This document shows, piece by piece, positions 26,005 through 33,616 of a DNA stretch of 64,000 bases. The stretch comes from an uncultured Bacillaceae bacterium (lineage in GTDB: Bacteria > Bacillota > Bacilli > Bacillales > Caldibacillaceae): positions 20,781-84,780 of the forward strand of contig CALGAD010000139.1 of the NCBI GenBank assembly GCA_937951955.1. The letters run 5' to 3'. The notes under the pieces were generated by a model that was given only the letters and a program-made list of their open reading frames with translations, had not been told where the DNA came from and did not search any database. The translations under genes and the position numbers were made by a program. Numbering within the stretch: the stretch's first letter is position 1; every line of letters begins with the position of its first letter.

Positions 26005-26820
26005 ATGGCAATGACAGCTAAAAAAGAACGGGAACGGGCTACTGATATTCAAGAGAAAAAAACCAAAAATATTGTGTATAAAACGAAAGAATTGAATCTC
26101 TGGTACGGTGAAAAACATGCTCTGAAAAATATCAATTTAGATATTGCGGAAAATGAAATTACGGCGATTATCGGTCCTTCTGGATGCGGGAAATCTACGT
26201 ATATTAAAACATTGAACCGGATGGTTGATCTCGTACCGGGTGTAAAAACTTCCGGAGAAATTTTGTATCGCGGCCGGAATATTTTCGATAAAGATTATGA
26301 AGTGGAAGAATTAAGAACGAGAGTAGGAATGGTTTTCCAAAATCCGAACCCTTTCCCGAAATCGATTTATGACAATGTTGCTTACGGACCACGCATCCAT
26401 GGAATTAGAGATAAAAAGATCCTGGATCAAATCGTAGAAAAAAGTCTCAGAGGTGCGGCGATTTGGGATGAGGTTAAAGACCGTTTACATGACAATGCTT
26501 ATGGTCTATCCGGCGGTCAGCAACAGCGCTTATGTATTGCCCGTTGTTTAGCGATTGAACCGGACGTTATTTTGATGGACGAACCGACATCAGCACTTGA
26601 CCCGATCTCTACCTTGAAAATTGAAGAATTAGTACAAGAATTGAAAAACGAATTTAGTATCATTATCGTCACGCACAACATGCAACAAGCAGCACGTATT
26701 TCAGACAAAACAGCCTTCTTCTTAAACGGCGAAGTCATTGAATTTGATGATACAGATAAAATCTTCTCTACACCGAGTGACCAGAGAACAGAAGATTATA
26801 TCACCGGTCGCTTTGGATAA
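26005..26820 (+). CDS. pstB: Phosphate ABC transporter ATPase PstB (copy 1)
   Basis: A 271-residue ABC ATPase energising phosphate uptake. Walker A GPSGCGKS is at 57-64, followed by the PstB-specific [10 protein letters not shown] segment, signature [16 protein letters not shown], Walker [14 protein letters not shown] and H-loop [13 protein letters not shown]. The C-terminal [10 protein letters not shown] is diagnostic for PstB. AGGAGG precedes the ATG. A 107-base gap without a terminator separates it from phoU. Confidence 0.95.
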   Translation: MAMTAKKERERATDIQEKKTKNIVYKTKELNLWYGEKHALKNINLDIAENEITAIIGPSGCGKSTYIKTLNRMVDLVPGVKTSGEILYRGRNIFDKDYEVEELRTRVGMVFQNPNPFPKSIYDNVAYGPRIHGIRDKKILDQIVEKSLRGAAIWDEVKDRLHDNAYGLSGGQQQRLCIARCLAIEPDVILMDEPTSALDPISTLKIEELVQELKNEFSIIIVTHNMQQAARISDKTAFFLNGEVIEFDDTDKIFSTPSDQRTEDYITGRFG

Positions 26821-26927
26821 TATGTATGGCCAATTCATTCATGAGTGTAAATGGTGACCCGAATTTTTTCTTTCATGATTAGCATATAAATGTGAGTTTC
26901 TAACTATTAGATTTTAGGGGGATTTAC

Positions 26928-27596
26928 ATGTCAGTCCGTGAAAAATTTGATGATGAGTTGCAACAATTGCAAAATAAGTTAGTCGATTTATGTAACCTGG
27001 CCCAGCAAGCCCTCGAAAAGTCGATCCGTGCTTTCGCAAATCGCGATTTGAATGCGTGTATCGAAATCATCGATGATGACAATGACGCGGATCTTTTATA
27101 TGAAGAGATTAATGATGACTCTATCTTGTTAATCGCCAAGCAACAACCAGTCGCCCGGGATTTGCGGAAAATTGTTATGGGGCTCAAAATTGCAACAGAA
27201 TATGAACGCGTGGCGGATTTTGCAGTTAATATTGCGAAATCCACCATCCGCCTCGAAAAGGCACCTGATATTTCCATGAAACATATCATTGATAATTTAA
27301 TGAAGATGTATGATGTTTCGAATGAAATGTTAATGGAAGGCTTGAAAGCATATCGTACGGAAGATATCCATTTAGCCAAAAAAGTGGCGGATATGGACGA
27401 TGAAGTCGACCGGTTATACAGTGAAACGATCAAAGAATTGTTCGTCATTAATCAAAATAATCCGGAAAGCTTTGACCTCGTAACGCAATTGCTTTTAATT
27501 TGCCGCTATCTCGAACGAACAGCTGACCACATTACAAACGTTGCGGAAAATGTGGTTTACCTGGTTAAAGGAAAACATTTCGATTTAAATCAATAG
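26928..27596 (+). CDS. phoU: Phosphate signalling protein PhoU (copy 1)
   Basis: A 222-residue all-helical protein with two PhoU repeats, each carrying metal-binding acidic motifs (YERVADFAVNIAKS in the first, YLERTADHITNVAENV in the second). PhoU connects the Pst transporter with the PhoR kinase and lowers phosphate uptake and Pho signalling when phosphate is plentiful. The presence of phoU in the pst operon resembles enteric bacteria and many Firmicutes other than B. subtilis, which lacks a phoU gene. GGGGG lies 6-7 bases before the ATG. A terminator follows. No phoPR pair is visible in this window. Confidence 0.94.
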   Translation: MSVREKFDDELQQLQNKLVDLCNLAQQALEKSIRAFANRDLNACIEIIDDDNDADLLYEEINDDSILLIAKQQPVARDLRKIVMGLKIATEYERVADFAVNIAKSTIRLEKAPDISMKHIIDNLMKMYDVSNEMLMEGLKAYRTEDIHLAKKVADMDDEVDRLYSETIKELFVINQNNPESFDLVTQLLLICRYLERTADHITNVAENVVYLVKGKHFDLNQ

Positions 27597-27610
27597 TTCT
27601 AGCAGAATTT

Positions 27611-27657
27611 GAAATGACAAGTAATGGATGTAAATCCGTTGTTTGTCATTTTTTTTG
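27611..27657 (+). terminator. Terminator of the first pst-phoU operon
   Basis: AAATGACAA / TTTGTCATTT outer stem (27612-27620, 27642-27651) with an inner AATGGAT / ATCCGTT pairing and eight T residues. Confidence 0.85.
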
Positions 27658-27753
27658 TCCAATTTTCCAGGATAAATTTCTTTATCGATCAAAGCATATG
27701 TAGAGTGATTTATTTTGATTGAGAGTAATTCCCCCTTAAAGATATCCTTGCGA

Positions 27754-27790
27754 TTTACAAAGCATTAACAAAGGTTTACAATGCTTTACT
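27754..27790 (+). promoter_or_regulatory. PhoP box array of the second pst operon
   Basis: Four TTTACA-like repeats at 27754 (TTTACA), 27765 (TTAACA), 27775 (TTTACA) and 27785 (TTTACT), spaced 10-11 bases, a closer match to the PhoP consensus than the array before operon 1. The -10 is unclear: TTAATT near 27808 fits the distance; TATTAT at 27822 is a better hexamer but further away. Confidence 0.78.
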
Positions 27791-27875
27791 TTTAATTAAA
27801 ACGAGGTTAATTTTCGCCGTTTATTATTATAACTGTAAAGAAAATAATTAAAAATTTTAGGGGGAATTACTCATA

Positions 27876-28862
27876 ATGGCAAGAATCAAAAAAGCATTTT
27901 TATCCATTTTCGTTTTATTTGCATTCGTAGCATTAGCTGCTTGCGGACCGCAAAATCAAGGGGATGAAGCTAACTCTGGCAATAATGAAACAGGTGCTGA
28001 AAATACAGCCGAAAGCGGAGAACAATTATCCGGAGAAGTACTAATTGACGGTTCCTCCACTGTATTCCCGATCGCTGAAGCAGTTGTTGAAGAATACAAC
28101 ATGGAGCAACCAAAAGTAAAAGTTTCCGTCAGTGTTTCCGGTACAGGTGGCGGTTTTGAACGTTTCATTGCTGGAGAAACCGATATTTCCAACGCTTCCC
28201 GTCCGATTAAAGATGAAGAAAAACAAGGCCTCGCTGATGCAGGTGTTGAATATACAGAATTTGAAATTGCTTATGACGGTTTGTCCGTTGTTGTTAACAA
28301 AGAAAATGATTGGGTTGACCATATAACCATTGAGGAATTGAAGAAAATGTGGGTTGAAGATGGTTCTGTGAAAAAATGGTCCGATATCCGTCCGGAATGG
28401 CCGGATGAAGAAATCAAGTTTTACTCACCAGGACAAGATTCCGGTACGTTCGATTACTTCAATGAAGTGATTTTAGAAGATGAACAAATTGTCAAAAGTG
28501 CCCAACTTTCTGAAGATGACAACATTCTTGTACAAGGTGTTCAAGGTGATAAATACGCCATCGGTTATTTCGGATATTCCTACTATGCTGAAAACAAAGA
28601 TACATTGAAAGTTGTTCCGATTGATGGTGGCGACGGTCCGGTAGAACCGACAAACGAAACTATTGAAAATGGCACATACACACCATTATCCCGTCCGTTA
28701 TTCATCTATGTGAAAAACGAAGCGTTGCAAAGACCAGAAGTTTATAACTTTGTAGAATTCTTCCTAAATAATGCTGGCGATATGGCAGAAGAAGTTGGTT
28801 ACGTAAGACTGCCGCAAGAAAAATATGAAGAAGCATTAAAAACTTTAGAAGGTTTAAAATAA
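27876..28862 (+). CDS. pstS: Phosphate-binding lipoprotein PstS (copy 2)
   Basis: A 328-residue lipoprotein with the signal peptide ending at Cys23 (LAAC) and an acidic, Gly/Asn/Glu-rich linker of about 30 residues before the binding domain. The phosphate-pocket segments ([31 protein letters not shown]) are almost the same as in copy 1. GGGGGA lies 10 bases upstream. It opens a second full pst-phoU operon with its own PhoP boxes. A strong hairpin after the gene may stabilise its message, giving receptor excess over the permease. Confidence 0.95.
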   Translation: MARIKKAFLSIFVLFAFVALAACGPQNQGDEANSGNNETGAENTAESGEQLSGEVLIDGSSTVFPIAEAVVEEYNMEQPKVKVSVSVSGTGGGFERFIAGETDISNASRPIKDEEKQGLADAGVEYTEFEIAYDGLSVVVNKENDWVDHITIEELKKMWVEDGSVKKWSDIRPEWPDEEIKFYSPGQDSGTFDYFNEVILEDEQIVKSAQLSEDDNILVQGVQGDKYAIGYFGYSYYAENKDTLKVVPIDGGDGPVEPTNETIENGTYTPLSRPLFIYVKNEALQRPEVYNFVEFFLNNAGDMAEEVGYVRLPQEKYEEALKTLEGLK

Positions 28863-28885
28863 ATAGCTTGACCAATTGAATTCAG

Positions 28886-28912
28886 GGATGAGGAGCCTTA
28901 TGCTTCTCATCC
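28886..28912 (+). other. Intercistronic hairpin between pstS2 and pstC2
   Basis: Ten-pair stem GGATGAGGAG / CTTCTCATCC (28886-28895, 28903-28912) with a 7-base loop and no following T run, so it is a processing or stability element rather than a simple terminator. A comparable element after pstS is known in the B. subtilis pst operon; copy 1 has no room for one. Confidence 0.65.
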
Positions 28913-28996
28913 TGTCCTCATATTTGCCCCTCTTGTAGACAAATTGTTGATCATATCGGTGAATATTTATTGCATTTAGGGAAGGGAGTTATCTTA

Positions 28997-29941
28997 ATGG
29001 CTTTGCCGGAGGAAAGAGAGTCCCATTCGGTACGAGATTTGATTGTATTAAAAAAGAACAATCGGAAGAAAAAAGCTATTGAAAAGCTTGTACCGAAATT
29101 ATTGTTACTGACCGCGATTGTCTCCGTTTTAACGACGATCGGTATCTTGTTTACGCTGTTAATAGAGACATTTACGTTTTTTCAAAGAGTTTCTCTATTC
29201 GAATTTTTAACCGCCGATACGTGGTATCCCTTTTCTAACCCCGGGGAATATGGCATCTTACCGCTTATTTCAGGAACGTTACGGGTAACGGTTATCGCCA
29301 TCCTTGTTGCTGTTCCTCTCGGAATTAGTGCTGCCATATATTTAAGCGACTATGCGTCCGATCGAACAAGAAGAATCATTAAACCGATTCTCGAAGTTTT
29401 AGCAGGGATCCCGACAATCGTGTACGGATTTTTTGCGTTAACATTTGTCACGCCCGTATTACGGACATTTATTCCATCCCTCGAAATTTTTAATGCATTA
29501 AGTCCCGGAATTGTCATGGGAATCATGATTACACCAACGATTGCCTCGCTTTCCGAAGATGCCATGTCTGCGGTGCCCTATTCAATTCGCGAAGGCGCGC
29601 TTGCCCTCGGGGCCACTCGTTTTGAGGTGACGATGAAAGTCGTCTTGCCCGCTGCGAGTTCCGGTATTATCGCATCGATTGTCCTCGGTATTTCCCGCGC
29701 TATCGGTGAAACGATGATTGTTTCCATAGCCGGTGGTTCGTCTCCTAACCTTGGATTTAATGTGACGGAATCGATCCAAACGATGACCGCCTATATCGTT
29801 CAAGTCGCGCAAGGTGATGCAGGCTACGGAACTACGATTTATTACAGTATTTATGCTGTCGGTTTCACGTTGTTTCTGTTTACATTAGCGATGAATCTTT
29901 TTGCTGCCTGGATTGCTCGCCGGATCAGGGAGGAATATTAA
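28997..29941 (+). CDS. pstC: Phosphate ABC transporter permease PstC (copy 2)
   Basis: A 314-residue permease, same length as copy 1, with the six-helix PstC pattern and the coupling loop around LALGATRFEVTMKVVLPAA. The start is placed at ATG 28997 because GGGAG lies 8 bases upstream and the start then matches copy 1; the frame is open to a TTG at 28970 that has no ribosome site. It runs directly into pstA2 (adjacent stop and start). Sequence divergence from copy 1 is greatest in the first 40 residues. Confidence 0.94.
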   Translation: MALPEERESHSVRDLIVLKKNNRKKKAIEKLVPKLLLLTAIVSVLTTIGILFTLLIETFTFFQRVSLFEFLTADTWYPFSNPGEYGILPLISGTLRVTVIAILVAVPLGISAAIYLSDYASDRTRRIIKPILEVLAGIPTIVYGFFALTFVTPVLRTFIPSLEIFNALSPGIVMGIMITPTIASLSEDAMSAVPYSIREGALALGATRFEVTMKVVLPAASSGIIASIVLGISRAIGETMIVSIAGGSSPNLGFNVTESIQTMTAYIVQVAQGDAGYGTTIYYSIYAVGFTLFLFTLAMNLFAAWIARRIREEY

Positions 29942-30820
29942 ATGATAGTGATCGATCAGAAAAAAGTTCAGAGCAAAATGAAATCCCGCATTTATCGGAA
30001 CCAATTTTTTAAGTATCTCTTTTTTTCCGGTACTTTAATCTGTCTTCTCGTTCTCGTCATTTTATTTACAAGGATACTCATTCAAGGCTTTCCGTATTTA
30101 GACTGGCAATTTTTAAATAGTTTGCCATCACGAAAACCAGAGGAAGCGGGAATTTATACTGCTCTCAACGGTACGATATGGATGATGGCTGTCGTGGCGC
30201 CGGTAACATTAATTTTAGGTGTCGGAACGGCTATTTATCTTGAAGAATATGCCAGAAAAAATAAATTTACCAGTTTTATTCAAGTCAATATCTCGAATTT
30301 AGCGGGAGTCCCTTCCGTAGTGTATGGATTGTTAGGATTAACGATCTTTGTACGGGCCCTTCATTTAGGAACGAGTGTCCTGGCTGCGGGGTTGACGATG
30401 AGTCTATTAATCTTACCGGTTGTAATCGTTTCTGCCCAGGAAGCGATTCGCGCAGTCCCGAATGCATTGCGTGAAGCGTCGTATGCTATGGGAGCGACGA
30501 AATGGCAAACGATTTTGCGCGTCGTCTTACCGGCTGCTTTACCGGGGATTTTAACCGGTTCGATCTTAGCTTTATCCCGGGCTATCGGGGAAACAGCTCC
30601 TCTCGTCGTTTTAGGGGTTCCGCTATTTTTGGCATTTTTACCCACTTCCATTTTTGACGAATTTACCGCCTTACCGATGCAAATTTATAACTGGACGAGT
30701 CGACCGCAGCATGAATTTCAATCATTGGCTGCCGCGGGGATTATCGTATTGTTAGGAATTTTGATTTTGATGAATTCAGTTGCGATTTTAATCCGGAATA
30801 AGTTTCAAAAACGATATTGA
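29942..30820 (+). CDS. pstA: Phosphate ABC transporter permease PstA (copy 2)
   Basis: A 292-residue permease equal in length to copy 1 and very similar through the membrane core (SRKPEEAGIYTALNG, MGATKWQTILRVVLPAALPGI, LSRAIGETAPLVVLG). Most differences are in the first 50 residues. The ATG follows the pstC2 stop with no gap, and GGGAGG lies inside the end of pstC2. Partner of PstC2 in phosphate uptake. Confidence 0.94.
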   Translation: MIVIDQKKVQSKMKSRIYRNQFFKYLFFSGTLICLLVLVILFTRILIQGFPYLDWQFLNSLPSRKPEEAGIYTALNGTIWMMAVVAPVTLILGVGTAIYLEEYARKNKFTSFIQVNISNLAGVPSVVYGLLGLTIFVRALHLGTSVLAAGLTMSLLILPVVIVSAQEAIRAVPNALREASYAMGATKWQTILRVVLPAALPGILTGSILALSRAIGETAPLVVLGVPLFLAFLPTSIFDEFTALPMQIYNWTSRPQHEFQSLAAAGIIVLLGILILMNSVAILIRNKFQKRY

Positions 30821-30853
30821 TTAGAAACTCTTAAACTTTTAAGGAGGAATTTT

Positions 30854-31693
30854 ATGTCCACTGCGATCCATATAAAAAGGGAAAAGCAGGCACGCGATTT
30901 TAAGGAGGAAATGAAAGGACATTCATTATCCGATAATAAAAAATTTGTGTATCAAACGAAAGAATTAAACTTATGGTACGGAGAAAAACATGCGTTAAAA
31001 AATGTTTCCCTCGATATTGTAGAAAATGAAATCACTGCAATCATCGGACCATCCGGTTGTGGAAAATCAACTTATATTAAAACATTAAATCGTATGGTCG
31101 AGCTCGTTCCAACGGTGAAGACGTCCGGGGAAATTTTTTACCGCGGTCGCAACATTTTCGATCCTGATTATGAAGTGGAACAATTGCGTACCCGGGTCGG
31201 AATGGTTTTTCAAAGTCCGAATCCTTTCCCGAAATCGATTTATGATAATATCGCTTACGGTCCGAGAATTCACGGAATCAAAGATAAAAAAATACTCGAT
31301 GCGATCGTTGAGAAGAGTTTACGCGGAGCGGCCCTTTGGGATGAAGTAAAGGACCGGTTAAAGGAGAATGCGTACGGTCTGTCGGGAGGACAGCAACAGC
31401 GCCTCTGTATCGCCCGCTGCCTGGCCATTGAACCGGATGTCATCTTAATGGATGAACCAACGAGTGCTCTTGATCCGATTTCCACGTTGAAAATTGAAGA
31501 ATTAATTCAAGAATTAAAAAAGGATTTTAGCATCATTATCGTTACCCACAATATGCAGCAGGCAGCACGTATTTCTGATAAAACAGCGTTCTTTTTAAAC
31601 GGTGAGGTCATTGAATATAATGACACCGATATTATTTTTTCCACACCAAAAGATAAGCGGACTGAAGATTATATTACTGGACGATTTGGTTAA
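30854..31693 (+). CDS. pstB: Phosphate ABC transporter ATPase PstB (copy 2)
   Basis: A 279-residue ABC ATPase, 8 residues longer than copy 1 at the N terminus. Walker A GPSGCGKS is at 65-72; signature [16 protein letters not shown], Walker [14 protein letters not shown] and the terminal [10 protein letters not shown] are the same as in copy 1. AAGGAGG lies 6-7 bases before the ATG. Because both PstB proteins keep all catalytic motifs, both transporters should be functional, and subunit exchange between them is possible. Confidence 0.95.
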   Translation: MSTAIHIKREKQARDFKEEMKGHSLSDNKKFVYQTKELNLWYGEKHALKNVSLDIVENEITAIIGPSGCGKSTYIKTLNRMVELVPTVKTSGEIFYRGRNIFDPDYEVEQLRTRVGMVFQSPNPFPKSIYDNIAYGPRIHGIKDKKILDAIVEKSLRGAALWDEVKDRLKENAYGLSGGQQQRLCIARCLAIEPDVILMDEPTSALDPISTLKIEELIQELKKDFSIIIVTHNMQQAARISDKTAFFLNGEVIEYNDTDIIFSTPKDKRTEDYITGRFG

Positions 31694-31777
31694 ATCATAA
31701 TATAATAATTTAATTAAATGATAAAATAATAATGAAAGGCTCATATTTTCGAATGATGATTTTAAAGGGGGATTCCC

Positions 31778-32446
31778 ATGCCCGTACGTGAGCACTTTGA
31801 AAAAGATTTGAAAGCTTTACAAAACAAATTAGTGGAGCTTTGCAAATTTGCCCAGCGTGCTTTAGAACGGTCATTACAGGCCTTTGAACAACAAAATATG
31901 TTACTTGCTCAGGAAATTATAGATGGCGATCATGTTCCCGATTTATTGTATGAGGAAATTGTGGATGATGCTATTTGGGTCATTACCAAACAACAACCTG
32001 TAGCGAGTGATCTTCGGAAAATTGTCATGACAATTAAAATAGCAACCGATTATGAGCGGGTCGCTGATTTTGCCGTCAATATCGCCAAATCAACGATTCG
32101 TCTCAACCGGAAACCCGAACCTGTAATGAAAAAAACACTGGAAAATTTAAATCGCATGTACGAAGTGACAAATGAAATGGTCATCAATGGTTTGAAAGCT
32201 TTTATCGATGAGGATATCCAGTTGGCCAAAAAAGTGGCGGATATGGATGATGAAGTCGACCAATTATATGGAGAAACAATTAAAGAACTGTTTAAGGTCA
32301 ATCGAAGCAATCCGGATAATATCGATTACGTTGCCCAGTTATTATTTATTTGTCGATATTTAGAAAGAACGGCCGACCATATTACAAATGTTGCGGAAAA
32401 TGTCGTTTACCTGGTGAAGGGAAAACACTTTGACCTAAATGAATAA
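31778..32446 (+). CDS. phoU: Phosphate signalling protein PhoU (copy 2)
   Basis: A 222-residue PhoU of the same length as copy 1, with both acidic metal motifs (YERVADFAVNIAKS, YLERTADHITNVAENV) intact and a KHFDLNE end. Divergence is concentrated in residues 30-60 and 100-135. GGGGG lies upstream of the ATG. Two PhoU proteins allow homo- or hetero-dimers and possibly separate feedback for the two transporters; that is inference. A terminator follows. Confidence 0.94.
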   Translation: MPVREHFEKDLKALQNKLVELCKFAQRALERSLQAFEQQNMLLAQEIIDGDHVPDLLYEEIVDDAIWVITKQQPVASDLRKIVMTIKIATDYERVADFAVNIAKSTIRLNRKPEPVMKKTLENLNRMYEVTNEMVINGLKAFIDEDIQLAKKVADMDDEVDQLYGETIKELFKVNRSNPDNIDYVAQLLFICRYLERTADHITNVAENVVYLVKGKHFDLNE

Positions 32447-32456
32447 TTTATGATTT

Positions 32457-32492
32457 ACAGCTGTCAGAAAATTTCATGGCAGCTTTATCTTT
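32457..32492 (+). terminator. Terminator of the second pst-phoU operon
   Basis: AGCTGTCA / TGGCAGCT stem (32459-32466, 32477-32484; one G-T pair) followed by TTATCTTTT. Confidence 0.7.
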
Positions 32493-32830
32493 TGTCCACG
32501 GCATTTCTTAATTTGATCCATCGTTTGAAAACAATCATTTGCAAAAAGAGACGATCAATAAAAATCTCCAGCATGCCCCTCTTCCCAAGTTTCGTTAGAT
32601 ATTTTATCCATTCTATCCTGCACCGATTTGCATGTGATGTTATAAACATATAAAATAGTAGGTGTTCCTTTTTCTGTGAAACAGTTATTTCATCCATGGT
32701 TGAAAGTCTGTGCTCTGGGATGTTTTTTTAGAATATATAAATCTAGTGTAGGACTTGCAAAAGGCCCGCGTACAAACTCCTTTCTCATCTATTTTCAATA
32801 TTGAATTTTCCATTAAACTATTAAAAAGAA

Positions 32831-32859
32831 TTGATTCAAATTGGAAAAAACTTTACAAT
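32831..32859 (+). promoter_or_regulatory. Promoter of the V-ATPase operon
   Basis: TTGATT (32831-32836), 17-base spacer, TACAAT (32854-32859). Transcription from here gives a leader of about 420 bases before the first ATPase gene. Confidence 0.6.
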
Positions 32860-33025
32860 GAGAATGTGTGCTTTATTTCGCAAACTCATTTTGTGAAAAA
32901 TTATGTGAAACTTTATCCAATTTTTTCCGTATAGTTAATAAAAGGGAAATGGATATGTTTTTTTGCAAAACTAAAATTTATTTTACTCCATGGTTATTTT
33001 ATCCATTCATTCATCCCGCACTATT

Positions 33026-33141
33026 GGGCAGATTGCCTATACCTCATATTCGCATTTACCCGTGGGCCAGGTTGGGGGAGGTACCGCTTTATCGATGCCA
33101 ACCAGAAACAAGAAAGGTAATTTCTTGTGGGCGATAAAGAT
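33026..33141 (+). ncRNA. Candidate cis-regulatory leader RNA of the V-ATPase operon
   Basis: A G/C-rich island in AT-rich non-coding DNA inside the long leader. Pairings seen: GGCA/TGCC (33027-33030, 33034-33037), GGTTGG/CCAACC (33070-33075, 33098-33103), an 8-pair hairpin ACAAGAAA/TTTCTTGT (33108-33115, 33121-33128), and an 8-pair CTTTATCG/CGATAAAG (33087-33094, 33132-33139) that crosses the GGTTGG helix. The crossing pair means either a pseudoknot or two exclusive folds, as in riboswitches. The unpaired GGGAGGTACC stretch (33076-33085) looks like a conserved core. Na+-I (DUF1646) riboswitch is the guess I favour from context; I cannot verify the consensus. The rest of 32493-33289 shows no convincing gene. 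Confidence 0.5.
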
Positions 33142-33289
33142 CTTCATAATTTTATTTTAAACAAATGGAATGAATTTCCCATTCTAAATAATAATCGATA
33201 TATACTACTATTTCATCGATATGACGAAAATTATAGAATTATTTTTGTTAAATTTCGAGCATATTGCCATTCGAAAAGGAGGGGCGTGC

Positions 33290-33616
33290 ATGGCACAAGA
33301 AGCAATTATCAAAGTAAAACAGGCCGAGGAAAAAGCTGAAAATATTATAGTAAATGCACGGAAATCTGCTCAGCAGATGATTAAGGAAGCAGAACAATTA
33401 GCAGAAGAAACATATCGAGAGATTATATCTCAAGCTAAAACGGAAGCACAGAATATATTTGATCAAGCGAAGGAAGAAGGCGAACAAACAGCTCGACCAA
33501 TATTAGAACAGGGAAAAAAAGAAGCAGCAAATATTCGTCATATAGATGAAAAACAATTGCTGACTGCAGTTGAAAATATTGTGGAGAGGATTGTAAATAC
33601 AGATGGCGATCGTTAA
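33290..33616 (+). CDS. V-type ATPase subunit H/G (peripheral stalk; NtpF-like)
   Basis: A 108-residue charged, almost wholly alpha-helical coiled coil rich in Ala, Glu, Lys and Gln, as expected for the stalk subunit that pairs with subunit E. AAAAGGAGGGG lies about 6 bases before the ATG at 33290; an open frame back to 33221 has no site. It overlaps the subunit I gene by 14 bases. It is the first gene of the operon, in the position held by ntpF in Enterococcus hirae. Sequence identity in this subunit is always low, so the call rests on composition, length and position. Confidence 0.82.
   Translation: MAQEAIIKVKQAEEKAENIIVNARKSAQQMIKEAEQLAEETYREIISQAKTEAQNIFDQAKEEGEQTARPILEQGKKEAANIRHIDEKQLLTAVENIVERIVNTDGDR

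Noticed and set aside
32485..32697. Minus-strand open frame of about 70 codons after phoU2
   Set aside because: It overlaps the phoU2 terminator, has no ribosome binding site and resembles no family I know.
33026..33141. Leader RNA as ydaO-type c-di-AMP, Mg2+ M-box or T-box element
   Set aside because: None of their conserved cores is visible, and there is no intrinsic terminator directly after the folded part.
33127..33339. Plus-strand open frame inside the V-ATPase leader
   Set aside because: No ribosome binding site, unlikely composition, and it runs into the first ATPase gene in another frame.
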